NCBI GenBank assembly: GCA_020025135.1
Contig: JAHHSQ010000004.1
Coordinates: 1-61,135, forward strand
Reading direction: 5' to 3'
DNA length: 61,135 nt
DNA from: Pectinatus sp.
GTDB taxonomy: Bacteria > Bacillota > Negativicutes > Selenomonadales > Selenomonadaceae
Below, piece by piece: positions 9,022-17,389 of this stretch. The position numbers and the translations under genes are program-made. The notes under the pieces were generated by a model. The model saw only the letters and a list, made by a program, of their open reading frames with translations. It searched no databases and was not told where the DNA came from. Within the stretch, counting starts at the first letter, position 1. Each line of letters starts with the position of its first letter.

Positions 9022-10392
9022 ATGAATACAAAAACACCGCGTCAAATAGTAGAAGAATTAGATAAATATATTATCGGTCAGGATAATGCCAAGCGTGCTG
9101 TAGCTGTGGCTTTGCGCAATAGATGGCGTTCGAATCATTTGAGTGCTGCTATGCGTGAAGAAATTATTCCTAAAAACATTCTGATGATTGGTGCCACTGG
9201 TGTCGGTAAAACTGAAATTGCTAGACGTCTAGCTAAACTAGTAGGAGCTCCTTTTATTAAGGTGGAAGCTACTAAATTTACAGAAGTTGGTTATGTCGGT
9301 CGCGATGTGGAATCTATTATTAGAGATTTAGCAGAGACAGCGATTCGTATTGTTAAAGAAAATAAGATGGCAGAAGTGCAAGAAAAAGCATTAGCTCAGG
9401 CTAAAGAACGCATTTTAGATATCTTAGTGCCAGAAAATAAACAGACTCATCCGCTCGGCTCTATTTGGGGAGCTGCTGCAGAAACAGAGCAGGAAAGTAC
9501 GCCCAAATACTCAGCTGGACGTGAATTTTGTAGAAAACGTCTCGATGCAGGAGAGATGGAAGATGAGCTTATTGAAATTGATGTAGAAGAAAATAGTGCA
9601 CCAGTTATTGGCATGCTCACCAATTCAGGGATGGGCGATATGGCCAATAATTTACAAGATATGTTGGGCAGTATTTTGCCGAGCAAAAAGAAAAAACGCA
9701 AAGTTTCCATTGCGATGGCGAGAAAGATTTTAGCGCAGGACGAAGCACAAAAGTTGATTGATATGGATGAGGTCAATCAAGAAGGGCTAAAAATGGCTGA
9801 AAATCATGGCATTGTCTTTTTGGATGAAATTGATAAAATTGCCGTTAAAGGTCATGCTGGACAAGGACCAGATATCTCGCGAGAAGGTGTACAGCGAGAT
9901 ATTTTGCCGATTGTGGAAGGTTCTACCGTTAAGACAAAGTATGGCTCCATCAAAACGGACCATATCCTCTTTATTGCTGCTGGTGCCTTTCATATGGCAA
10001 AACCTTCTGATTTGATTCCAGAATTACAAGGCCGTTTTCCCATTCGCGTTGAATTGTCATCTCTCACGGCAAAGGATTTTCAGCGCATCTTAGTAGAACC
10101 ACAAAATGCCCTTTTAAAACAGTATAAAGCTCTTTTAGCGACAGAAGGCGTAGAATTAGAATTTAGGGAAGAAGCGATTGAAAAAATCGCTCAGGTCGCT
10201 TGTGATGTCAATGCTGATACGGAAAATATCGGCGCACGGCGTCTTTACACTATTATGGAAAAATTATTAGAAGACCTTTCTTTCAACGCGCCTGAGTTAG
10301 AAGATAAACACGTAGTTGTCGATGGAAAGTATATCGATGAAAAGTTGGGAGATATTGTTTCTAATCGTGATTTAAGTCGTTTTATTTTATAA
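9022..10392 (+). CDS. hslU: HslU (ClpY) AAA+ unfoldase subunit
   Basis: HslU unfolds substrates with ATP and feeds them into HslV. At 456 residues it is full length: Walker A GATGVGKT at 57-64, the pore loop GYVGRD at about 90, an inserted I-domain at about 110-235, Walker B IVFLDEID and sensor region GRFPIRVEL. The C-terminal SNRDLSRFIL is the tail known to insert into HslV and activate it. The 166-base gap after hslV holds only a weak imperfect hairpin (CTACACT/AGTGTAG) and no gene. Ribosome site AGGTG. Confidence 0.96.
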   Translation: MNTKTPRQIVEELDKYIIGQDNAKRAVAVALRNRWRSNHLSAAMREEIIPKNILMIGATGVGKTEIARRLAKLVGAPFIKVEATKFTEVGYVGRDVESIIRDLAETAIRIVKENKMAEVQEKALAQAKERILDILVPENKQTHPLGSIWGAAAETEQESTPKYSAGREFCRKRLDAGEMEDELIEIDVEENSAPVIGMLTNSGMGDMANNLQDMLGSILPSKKKKRKVSIAMARKILAQDEAQKLIDMDEVNQEGLKMAENHGIVFLDEIDKIAVKGHAGQGPDISREGVQRDILPIVEGSTVKTKYGSIKTDHILFIAAGAFHMAKPSDLIPELQGRFPIRVELSSLTAKDFQRILVEPQNALLKQYKALLATEGVELEFREEAIEKIAQVACDVNADTENIGARRLYTIMEKLLEDLSFNAPELEDKHVVVDGKYIDEKLGDIVSNRDLSRFIL

Positions 10393-10398
10393 ATGAGG

Positions 10399-10439
10399 AA
10401 AGGACTTCACCATATAATATGGAAATGAAGTCCTTTTTT
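10399..10439 (+). terminator. Intrinsic terminator after hslU
   Basis: An 11-bp stem, AAAGGACTTCA (10399-10409) with TGAAGTCCTTT (10426-10436), is followed by more T residues. The loop itself contains a near-palindrome (CCATATAATATGG). It separates hslVU from codY transcription. Confidence 0.88.
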
Positions 10440-10567
10440 CATCTAAATTGCAGTGAGTTGTAAAAAAGTTGCTAAAATTTAGAAAAAAAGTGTTTTTTCT
10501 TTATATCTGTATCAATATATGTTAAAATTATTAGGATAAGTGAATTTAAAGAGAAGGAGTCGGCAGA

Positions 10568-11344
10568 ATGACTAGTTTGTTAGAGAAGACAAGAAAAATA
10601 AATCGACTTTTGCAAAAAGCAGATACAGTTGAATTTGATGGCATTTCTTGCATATTGAGTAATGTACTTGGGGCGAATGTTTATATAGTCTCTAATTCTG
10701 GGAAAATCTTAGGTTATTCTTTTATCGATGACTTTGAATGCGATATCATGCTTGATAAAGTAGTAAGTCAGGGAAAATTTCCTAAACATTATGTCAATTG
10801 GCTTTTAAAATTGGATGAAACGATGGCCAATGTCAAATTGAAGACGGGAAAGTGTGCATTTACAAATGATGTACAGTGTTTGTACAGTGGAAAGAACACT
10901 ACGATTGTTCCTATTTATGGCTTAGGAGAACGACAAGGAACTTTAATTATCGCCAAATTTGACGAAGAATTTACTGATGATGATATTTTGTTAGCAGAAT
11001 ACGGAGCTACTGTTGTCGGTATGGAAATCATTCGTGACCATACCGAAAAAATGGAAGAAGATATGCGTAGCAAGACGACGGTAACAATTGCTCTTTCTTC
11101 TTTATCTTTTTCTGAACAAGAAGCTGCTGTCCATATTTTAGGCGAATTGAGTGGTAAAGAAGGACTTTTGATTGCTTCTAAAATTGCAGATAGAGAGGGA
11201 ATTACTCGTTCTGTAATAGTGAATGCTTTGAGAAAGTTTGAATCGGCTGGCTTAATTGAATCTAAATCTTTGGGGATGAAGGGAACTTATATCCGCGTTT
11301 TAAATGACCATTTATTAGAAGAAGTCAGAAAACTGCGTCGTTAG
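10568..11344 (+). CDS. codY: GTP-sensing global transcription regulator CodY
   Basis: CodY represses amino-acid uptake, biosynthesis and, in Bacillus, motility genes when branched-chain amino acids and GTP are plentiful. It has 258 residues: an N-terminal GAF ligand domain (starting LLEKTRKINRLLQK), a linker helix, and a C-terminal winged helix with the recognition region REGITRSVIVNALRKFESAG. AAGGAGT precedes the ATG. Its position between hslU and the fla/che operon is the B. subtilis arrangement, but here 1.3 kb separates it from flgB. Confidence 0.96.
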   Translation: MTSLLEKTRKINRLLQKADTVEFDGISCILSNVLGANVYIVSNSGKILGYSFIDDFECDIMLDKVVSQGKFPKHYVNWLLKLDETMANVKLKTGKCAFTNDVQCLYSGKNTTIVPIYGLGERQGTLIIAKFDEEFTDDDILLAEYGATVVGMEIIRDHTEKMEEDMRSKTTVTIALSSLSFSEQEAAVHILGELSGKEGLLIASKIADREGITRSVIVNALRKFESAGLIESKSLGMKGTYIRVLNDHLLEEVRKLRR

Positions 11345-11554
11345 TTTGCACTATATAATGTTATTTGACAAATAGAATATCGTTTTTTTCAGACATGAGT
11401 ATCAATGCTCTCTTTTTTGAGATAGCAAGATAGAGCGGAACGGTAATTTTATCGAAAAGATTGTAACCAATCCTGTTTCAGTTATGGTGATATAAATTGA
11501 GTTCTCATAATTTGCTTAGGTTAAATGAGAAAAATAATGTAGGTTACATGACAA

Positions 11555-11645
11555 TTTCCGCTGGGTTAGAGAGTGTATATGTAGCCATGGACTGTAAGCG
11601 TTTAGAAACATAATCTAATCCCCGACCTTTAGGTGTGGAAAATTG
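11555..11645 (+). mobile_element. Decayed IS200/IS605 right end
   Basis: AATCCCCGACCTTTAGG at about 11617-11633 has the form of an IS605-family right-end hairpin whose second arm (GTGTGG) has mutated. It is followed by AATTGTAA where TGTCAA would be expected. The preceding stretch GGACTGTAAGCG...TAGAAAC resembles the reRNA scaffold seen before such ends. No tnpB remains nearby. Recognition is from memory of family ends. Confidence 0.45.
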
Positions 11646-11768
11646 TAAGAGAATAGAAAACTGATGTTTTGCTGGCTGATAATAAAATGTCTATGTCCAT
11701 TATGATGTAATTTCTTGGTACTGATGTTGTACGAAATTTATCGTGCAGAAGAGAACGTAATTTTTCAA

Positions 11769-11850
11769 TTTGATAGAAGATGGTATTTTTGATGTGCTTC
11801 CCATCAAAATAACGTTATAGCAGCAGCTATAACGTTATTTTTTCTATCAA
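11769..11850. repeat. Nested palindromes: strong hairpin inside outer inverted repeats
   Basis: A perfect 16-bp stem, AAAATAACGTTATAGC (11806-11821), loop AGCA and its complement (11826-11841) is followed by TT. Outside it TTTGATAGAA (about 11769-11778) pairs with TTCTATCAAA (about 11841-11850). Between them TTTTGATG/CATCAAAA or GATGG/CCATC can form a second arm. The whole could be a bidirectional terminator, a MITE-like relic or a three-way-junction RNA. Confidence 0.75.
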
Positions 11851-11905
11851 ATATAGATATGAAAATTTTTTATGATAGTTATAAAAATAATAGAAGGATA
11901 AATAT

Positions 11906-11934
11906 TTGAAAGTAAACCAAGTTTTCTTTATAAT
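11906..11934 (+). promoter_or_regulatory. Orphan SigA-type promoter
   Basis: TTGAAA (11906-11911), a 17-base spacer and TATAAT (11929-11934). No gene begins within 700 bases downstream, so it would give a long flgB leader or a non-coding RNA. Confidence 0.6.
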
Positions 11935-12300
11935 GTTTATGATAGTCTACGTGAGGGATGTTTGCAGTTAAAAATATTTTGCTAAAATAATGAAGTAATA
12001 TTAATAGAGATAAAAATACTATTGTGGTGTATTAGTGGAGTTTTGGTAAGACCTGTCTGTTGAGAAATATATCAGGTTGTATACTTATCTGTATTAGTAT
12101 AAAGGTTGAGCATGGTACATGAGTCTGTTAGCTATTTAGATATGCATGGTCTTTAGTTTATGTTTGTCGGTTTGGCTGAAATTTTGTGGCAATTTACCCT
12201 GCTATATGCTAAAATAAAGCTTATTTAGAAGGTATAAACGTAGGAAAATTTCGCCCTAGAATTTGTTTTGAGGAGAAAAATAAATTTCTTGTTTTAAATC

Positions 12301-12309
12301 TGTTATAAT
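12301..12309 (+). promoter_or_regulatory. Extended -10 promoter candidate for fla/che
   Basis: TGTTATAAT is an extended -10 element (TGn-TATAAT) without a good -35. Transcription from it would give a 5' leader of about 340 bases before flgB that includes the palindromes at 12344-12373. No convincing SigD (TAAA-GCCGATAA) promoter was found upstream of flgB. Confidence 0.45.
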
Positions 12310-12343
12310 GTATTTTAATGGATAAAAAATCTGTTGGAAAAGC

Positions 12344-12373
12344 CCAAATGGCCATTTGAATCTGTCCATTTGG
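12344..12373. repeat. Overlapping CCAAATGG/CCATTTGG palindromes
   Basis: CAAATGGCCATTTG (12345-12358) is a perfect palindrome. A further CCATTTGG (12366-12373) can instead pair with CCAAATGG (12344-12351). The two pairings exclude each other. They sit just downstream of the extended -10 site, so they could be an operator or an RNA switch in the flgB leader. Confidence 0.5.
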
Positions 12374-12656
12374 TGGAAAAATCTACATAAATATGCAATA
12401 ATGAAATAAACATATTTTTGTGAAATGCTGTACATGTTTTTTATTTGGATATATTCAATAATATTTTCTAAAGATGATATGGCAGCATTTTTTAAATGCG
12501 TTAAATTACGCAGAATTGGATTTATATCGTTCCCAATGCGATTGGTTTTATCTTGAAAGTGTAAATTATCTTTGATATTTCGGCGCATATATCGCTTTTA
12601 TGGATAGGGATTTTAGAAATTTATATACAAAATTATTTGTTAGAAAGGGATTCAAT

Positions 12657-13079
12657 ATGAGTATTATTGATATGCCGTCTATGAATATTATGGCAGCAGG
12701 TTTGCACGCTGCTGATGTTCGTCATCAGGTTATTAGCAATAATATGGCGAATGTCAATACCCCAAATTTTAAGAGGAGTGTTGTCAAATTTGAGAGCCTG
12801 CTAGCAGAAGCTCTTTATCCGCAGAAAACTGGCGAATTACGTTTGGCACGGACTAATCCTCGTCATCTGTGTATTCCCGGGATGGAACGCTTACCTTTGC
12901 GAGATGTTCATCCAGAAATAGAACAAATTTCAGATACGACAATGCGTACAGATGGAAATAACGTGGACCCAGATAGAGAAATGGCTGGTATGGCTAAAAA
13001 TACACTTTATTATAATGCTTTGGCTAGACAGCTGGGTGTTGATATCAGTAATTTAAAATTAGTGATTAAGGGACAATAA
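12657..13079 (+). CDS. flgB: Flagellar basal-body rod protein FlgB
   Basis: FlgB is the proximal rod subunit, exported by the flagellar type III system and assembled next to the MS ring. It has 140 residues with the conserved N-terminal rod motif QVISNNMANVNTPNFKR and a C-terminal amphipathic helix. ATG 12657 is chosen because GAAAGGGA lies at 12643-12650; the frame is open upstream but lacks a ribosome site. It is the first gene of the fla/che cluster, as in B. subtilis. Confidence 0.95.
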   Translation: MSIIDMPSMNIMAAGLHAADVRHQVISNNMANVNTPNFKRSVVKFESLLAEALYPQKTGELRLARTNPRHLCIPGMERLPLRDVHPEIEQISDTTMRTDGNNVDPDREMAGMAKNTLYYNALARQLGVDISNLKLVIKGQ

Positions 13080-13102
13080 TAATCTATAATAGGAGCAGAT
13101 AA

Positions 13103-13546
13103 ATGAGCATGTTTGGAGCAATAGATACAGCGGCATCTGGCATGACAGCAGAACGCTTGAGAATGGATGTTATCAGCAATAATTTAGCTAATGTCAATAC
13201 TACGCGCACTAAAGCGGGTGGGCCTTATCGGAGAAAGTATGTCGTTTTTGAGCCAAATAGTGATGGCCAGAATAATGATTTTTTCTCTATTTTTTCTCAA
13301 GAGATGAATAAACCTGGAACTGGGGTAAAGGCTGTACGCATCGGGGAAGATGAGAGTCCGTTTAAATTAAAATACGACCCAGGTAATCCTGATGCTGATA
13401 AGGATGGTTATGTTCGCATGCCAAATGTCAATGTCGTCAGCGAAATGACCGATATGATTACAGCTTCTAGGGCTTATGAAGCAGATGTGACATCTATTAG
13501 TGCCGCTAAAGGTATGTTTATGAAAGCATTAGATATTGGAAAATAA
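13103..13546 (+). CDS. flgC: Flagellar basal-body rod protein FlgC
   Basis: FlgC is a proximal rod subunit. It has 147 residues, with the rod/hook N-terminal signature MDVISNNLANVNT and the C-terminal VNVVSEMTDMITASRAYEAD typical of the family. AGGAG precedes the ATG. It lies 23 bases after flgB and 16 before fliE, so the three rod-base genes are cotranscribed. Confidence 0.96.
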   Translation: MSMFGAIDTAASGMTAERLRMDVISNNLANVNTTRTKAGGPYRRKYVVFEPNSDGQNNDFFSIFSQEMNKPGTGVKAVRIGEDESPFKLKYDPGNPDADKDGYVRMPNVNVVSEMTDMITASRAYEADVTSISAAKGMFMKALDIGK

Positions 13547-13562
13547 TAATGAGGTGAATTAA

Positions 13563-13874
13563 TTGCAAATCGAAAAATTGCAAATGTTTCCCGTAAAAAT
13601 GAGTGTGCCGCTAGAAAAGGCCTCTGCAGTATCTGTTCAGCCTACAGAGCAGGCAAAAACTTTTGGGGAATTTTTAGCTGAATCAATAGATAAGACTAAT
13701 CAATTGCAAAAAAATGCCGAAAACATGAATATAGCTTTGGCGGCAGGAAAAGTGAATGACATATCACAAGTAGTTGTCGCGACAGCAAAGGCGCAGTTGG
13801 CCTTGGAATTGACTATGAGTATTCGCAACAAAGCCGTTGATGCCTATCAAGAAATCATGCGGATGCAGGTATAA
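13563..13874 (+). CDS. fliE: Flagellar hook-basal body protein FliE
   Basis: FliE connects the MS ring and the rod and is among the first exported substrates. It has 103 residues. The C-terminal half holds the family pattern, ending LTMSIRNKAVDAYQEIMRMQV. The start is TTG with GAGGTG six bases ahead. The order flgB-flgC-fliE-fliF is conserved in Bacillota. Confidence 0.94.
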   Translation: MQIEKLQMFPVKMSVPLEKASAVSVQPTEQAKTFGEFLAESIDKTNQLQKNAENMNIALAAGKVNDISQVVVATAKAQLALELTMSIRNKAVDAYQEIMRMQV

Positions 13875-13923
13875 TCGCTAAAATGAATTTTAGAGATTAA
13901 TACCAGGCGAAGGGATTGAGATA

Positions 13924-15501
13924 ATGGCAGAATGGAAAGAGCGGTATCTGCAGTTCTGGAAAAAATTAGATAAGAGGCAAAAATATATTATCATGGGCAT
14001 GGCAGGCTTATTGATGGCTGCCATTGTTGGCGTTAGCCTGTGGTATGGTAGTAGCCCCAATATGCAACCTCTATTTACCAATATGGGAACAAAGGATGCT
14101 GGCGAAGTAGCTGCAAAATTAAAAGAAGATAAAGTAGCATATAAAGTACAAGAAACAGACCAAGGAACTACGATATTAGTTCCAGCTGCGCAAGTTGATA
14201 ATTTGCGTTTAGATTTAGCTTCTCAAGGTTTGCCACGCGGAGCGAAAGGCTTTGAAATTTTTGATAACAATAAGCTTGGCGTTACGGACTTTCAAAACAA
14301 GATAGATTATTTGCAGGCCCTACAGGGAGAATTAACTAGGACTATCGAGCAGATAGATGCGGTGGAAAGTGCTCGTGTGCATATTGTTTTACCACAAGAT
14401 AGCCTATATTCACGTGATGTCCGGCCGGCTACGGCATCTATTATGTTGCATTTAAAACCTGGGCAAGAATTGACGGCAAAGGAAATAAAAGGCATCGTCA
14501 ATTTGGTAGCGCATAGCGTTCAGGATTTACAACCTCAGAATATTACCATTATTAATGGGCAAGGAAAGATTTTGAATGATGCTTCTATTAATGATAGTAA
14601 AAATACCTTAGGCGATATTACACTCACACAAATCAAGATGACGCAAAAGGTACAGCAACAGATGCAGACAGAAGTACAATCTTTGCTCGATAATGCCCTT
14701 GGTACTGGAGAGGCTTTCGTGCGCGTTACAGTTGCTTTGAATTTTGACCAAACTCAAACTGATAAGCAAATTTATACTCCAGTTGTCGATGATGCTGGTA
14801 TTTTGCGTAGTTCTCAAAAATTGAAGGAGGCCTATAAAGGTACTTCTGTTACACCAGGAGGACCGGCAGGTATTACCTCCAATGTTCCTGGCTATGTTGC
14901 AGCTAATAATAGTACAGCACAGTATTCTAAGCAGGAATCAACAGATAATTACGAAATAAATGAAGAGAAACAGAAAATTATTTCTGCACCTGGTTCTATT
15001 AAGAGATTGAATATTGCTGTTTTAGTAAGTGATAAAATGACTCAACAGCAACAAACGGCTATCGCTCGTGCGGTTGCTTCAGCAGTGGGGATTGACCCAG
15101 CACGCGGTGATACGATTTCCGTTGAACCAGTGCCGATTAACAATAGTTATGCGCAGCAACAAGAACAAGCAGAAGCTGCAGCAAAGGCAGCAAAACAGCG
15201 TACGCTCTATTTGGAAATCGCAGCGATTGTTTTGCCGTTACTCATCTTGGGCTTGGTTTACTTCCTCTATCGCAGAAAACAGCGTCAGGAGGCAGAATTG
15301 GCAGCTGCGGAAGCACAGCGTCAGATGGAATTAGAAGAAGCTCGCCTAGCTGAAGAAAATGCAACCGAAGAAGTGGATGAAGAAACCATGACGGAAGAAC
15401 AACAGCAACATATGAATGAGCGCAAGGTTGTCGAAGATATGATTGATAATCAGCCAGAACAGGTAGCAGAGGTCATTAAAACATGGCTTTTAGAAGAATA
15501 A
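13924..15501 (+). CDS. fliF: Flagellar MS-ring protein FliF
   Basis: FliF forms the membrane MS ring that houses the export gate. It has 525 residues: a transmembrane segment at about 23-42 (IIMGMAGLLMAAIVGVSLWY), the periplasmic YscJ-like ring-building domains (QGLPRGAKGFEIFD; VHIVLPQDSLYSRD), a second transmembrane segment at about 430-450 (IAAIVLPLLILGLVYFLY) and a cytoplasmic acidic tail that binds FliG. Confidence 0.97.
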   Translation: MAEWKERYLQFWKKLDKRQKYIIMGMAGLLMAAIVGVSLWYGSSPNMQPLFTNMGTKDAGEVAAKLKEDKVAYKVQETDQGTTILVPAAQVDNLRLDLASQGLPRGAKGFEIFDNNKLGVTDFQNKIDYLQALQGELTRTIEQIDAVESARVHIVLPQDSLYSRDVRPATASIMLHLKPGQELTAKEIKGIVNLVAHSVQDLQPQNITIINGQGKILNDASINDSKNTLGDITLTQIKMTQKVQQQMQTEVQSLLDNALGTGEAFVRVTVALNFDQTQTDKQIYTPVVDDAGILRSSQKLKEAYKGTSVTPGGPAGITSNVPGYVAANNSTAQYSKQESTDNYEINEEKQKIISAPGSIKRLNIAVLVSDKMTQQQQTAIARAVASAVGIDPARGDTISVEPVPINNSYAQQQEQAEAAAKAAKQRTLYLEIAAIVLPLLILGLVYFLYRRKQRQEAELAAAEAQRQMELEEARLAEENATEEVDEETMTEEQQQHMNERKVVEDMIDNQPEQVAEVIKTWLLEE

Positions 15502-15519
15502 TAAACGGGTGGAATTTAT

Positions 15520-16536
15520 ATGTACGAACCTAGTGCAAGTGAATTGACAGGGCAACAAAAAGTGGCAATTTTATTGATAGCCCTTGGCCCTGAATATTCA
15601 GCAAAAGTTTTTAAACATTTGGATGATGACAGTATTGAAAAATTGACTTTAGAGATAGCCGGACAACCTAAGGTAACACAAGAGCAGAAAGATGAGATTA
15701 TCAGTGAATTTTATCAGACTCTCATGGCGAAATCTTATATTTCTCGTGGTGGCTTGGGTTATGCGAAGGAAGTGTTGGAGAAAGCTCTAGGAGCAGACCG
15801 AGCTTCTGCAATCATCAATCGCTTGACGGCCAGCTTGCAAGTGCGTCCGTTCGATTTCTTGCGTAAGACAGACCCAGACCAGTTGTTGAACTTTATTCAA
15901 AATGAACATCCTCAGACCATAGCTTTGATTTTGGCTTATATTAATCCAGACCAAGCAGCTACGGTATTGGCATCTTTGCCACCTTCAGCACAAGCTGATG
16001 TAGCGCGCAGAATTGCCGTTATGGATAGAACATCGCCAGATGTTTTACATGATGTGGAAAGAGTTCTAGAAAAGAAATTATCTTCTATGTCTTCCCAAGA
16101 TTTTACTGCCGCTGGAGGCATTCAGGTGGTTGTCGAAATGCTCAATCGTATCGACCGCTCTACCGAGCGTTCTATTTTGGATACATTGGAAGCAGAAAAA
16201 CCAGATTTGGCAGAAGAAATCAAGCGGCGTATGTTCGTATTCGAAGATATCGTCATGCTGGATGACCGCGGGTTACAGCAGGTCTTGCGTGAAGTTGATT
16301 CCAAGGATTTGTCTCTCGCTATGAAGGGAACGTCGGAAGAAGTTTCCAACAAGATTTACAAGAATATGTCTAAGCGTGCTGCTGCCACCTTGAAGGAAGA
16401 ATTGGAATATATGGGGCCAGTGCGTATGCACGATGTTGAAGAAGCACAGCAGAAAGTTGTCAATGTTATTCGCAAGTTAGAGGAAAGAGGTACAATCGTC
16501 GTATCACGCGGAAAGGGTGATGAAATGGTTGAATAA
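15520..16536 (+). CDS. fliG: Flagellar motor switch protein FliG
   Basis: FliG couples the stator to the rotor and carries the charged torque helix. At 338 residues it is full length with N, middle and C domains: LTGQQKVAILLIALG at the start, the EHPQTIALILAYI armadillo motif in the middle, and the torque region FVFEDIVMLDDRGLQQVLREVD. It lies 18 bases after fliF. Its 3' end overlaps the start of fliH. Confidence 0.97.
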   Translation: MYEPSASELTGQQKVAILLIALGPEYSAKVFKHLDDDSIEKLTLEIAGQPKVTQEQKDEIISEFYQTLMAKSYISRGGLGYAKEVLEKALGADRASAIINRLTASLQVRPFDFLRKTDPDQLLNFIQNEHPQTIALILAYINPDQAATVLASLPPSAQADVARRIAVMDRTSPDVLHDVERVLEKKLSSMSSQDFTAAGGIQVVVEMLNRIDRSTERSILDTLEAEKPDLAEEIKRRMFVFEDIVMLDDRGLQQVLREVDSKDLSLAMKGTSEEVSNKIYKNMSKRAAATLKEELEYMGPVRMHDVEEAQQKVVNVIRKLEERGTIVVSRGKGDEMVE

Positions 16537-17389
16537 TATTTTCAAGTACACTAATTTGAGCGATACGCCTTATCACATTGAAGTGCCGGATAAAAGTTTA
16601 TTTACCTTGCGCGACGAAAACGGCCAAGAGATTGTCCAAGGAGAAGAGCAGGAATTCGAGACAGAAAGTGATAAGAGAGTGCAAGAAATGCAAGAGCTAA
16701 TTGAGCGCCTTTCCATCGAAATAGTGGAAAAAAAAGATGAATTGAATCAGATTGATGAAGATATTCTCATTGCTAAAGAGATGGGGAAAAAGAATGCCGA
16801 TAAGCTATTGCAGGAGAGTAAAGAACAAGCTCAATCGATGATTAATGAGGCGGAACAAAAGGCGGAGAGTATTAAAGAAGAAGCCCACCGCGTTGCTTAT
16901 GAAACTGGTTATAAAGAGGGCATGGAAAAAGCACAGGCTGAACAGAAATCTATCCTAAAGGAGGCGAGCGTTAAGGCGTCTGGCCTCCTCACGCAGGCCA
17001 ATAAAGAGGTAAAAGAAGATATCTTTCAGCACAAGACAGAATTAGTGGAAGTTATCATGCAAATTGCAGAGAAAGTGATGCGCAAGCGCTTTGAGGATAT
17101 GCCACCCGCTATATTGCCTTTGGTACAGGATGCTTTACAGAAAATGCGTGATGAAACGCAGGTGGTGGTGCGCGTTTCACCTACTGATTTTTCCTTTGTT
17201 TTGCCCGTCCGTGCAGAATTAAAGAAAATACTTAGTAGCACTAATGCCACCTTGGAAATAGAAGTGGACGATAGTTTAAAGGCAGGAGATTGTTGGGTGG
17301 AAACGCCTAACGGTAGTGTAGATGCTCGCCTGGAACAACAGATTGCTGTGCTAAAAAAGGCCTTAGAGGGAGCCGTCAGTAAGGTATGA
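16520..17389 (+). CDS. fliH: Flagellar assembly protein FliH
   Basis: FliH is the stator-like regulator of the FliI ATPase in the export apparatus. It has about 289 residues: a long charged coiled coil (about 50-170, rich in Glu/Lys/Gln) and a C-terminal FliH/HrpE domain containing QIAEKVMRKRFEDMPPAIL. Start choice is uncertain: GTG 16517, ATG 16520 or TTG 16529 are all possible after GGAAAGGG, and all overlap the end of fliG. Its stop overlaps fliI (ATGA). Assignment rests partly on position because FliH diverges fast. Confidence 0.88.
   Translation: MKWLNNIFKYTNLSDTPYHIEVPDKSLFTLRDENGQEIVQGEEQEFETESDKRVQEMQELIERLSIEIVEKKDELNQIDEDILIAKEMGKKNADKLLQESKEQAQSMINEAEQKAESIKEEAHRVAYETGYKEGMEKAQAEQKSILKEASVKASGLLTQANKEVKEDIFQHKTELVEVIMQIAEKVMRKRFEDMPPAILPLVQDALQKMRDETQVVVRVSPTDFSFVLPVRAELKKILSSTNATLEIEVDDSLKAGDCWVETPNGSVDARLEQQIAVLKKALEGAVSKV

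Larger units (their letters stand above)
11345..12656. other. Gene-free spacer between codY and flgB
   Basis: About 1.3 kb without a convincing protein gene. It holds a decayed IS605 right end (11555-11645), a strong nested palindrome (11769-11850), a near-consensus promoter (11906-11934), an extended -10 site (12301-12309) and overlapping palindromes (12344-12373). A minus-strand open frame at 12256-12588 has no ribosome site and no recognisable similarity. Short hairpins such as TTCTCAT/ATGAGAA at 11501-11530 are also present. Confidence 0.7.

Noticed and set aside
12256..12588. Minus-strand 110-codon open frame upstream of flgB
   Set aside because: No ribosome site, AT-driven composition, no recognisable domain, and it overlaps the probable flgB promoter and leader.
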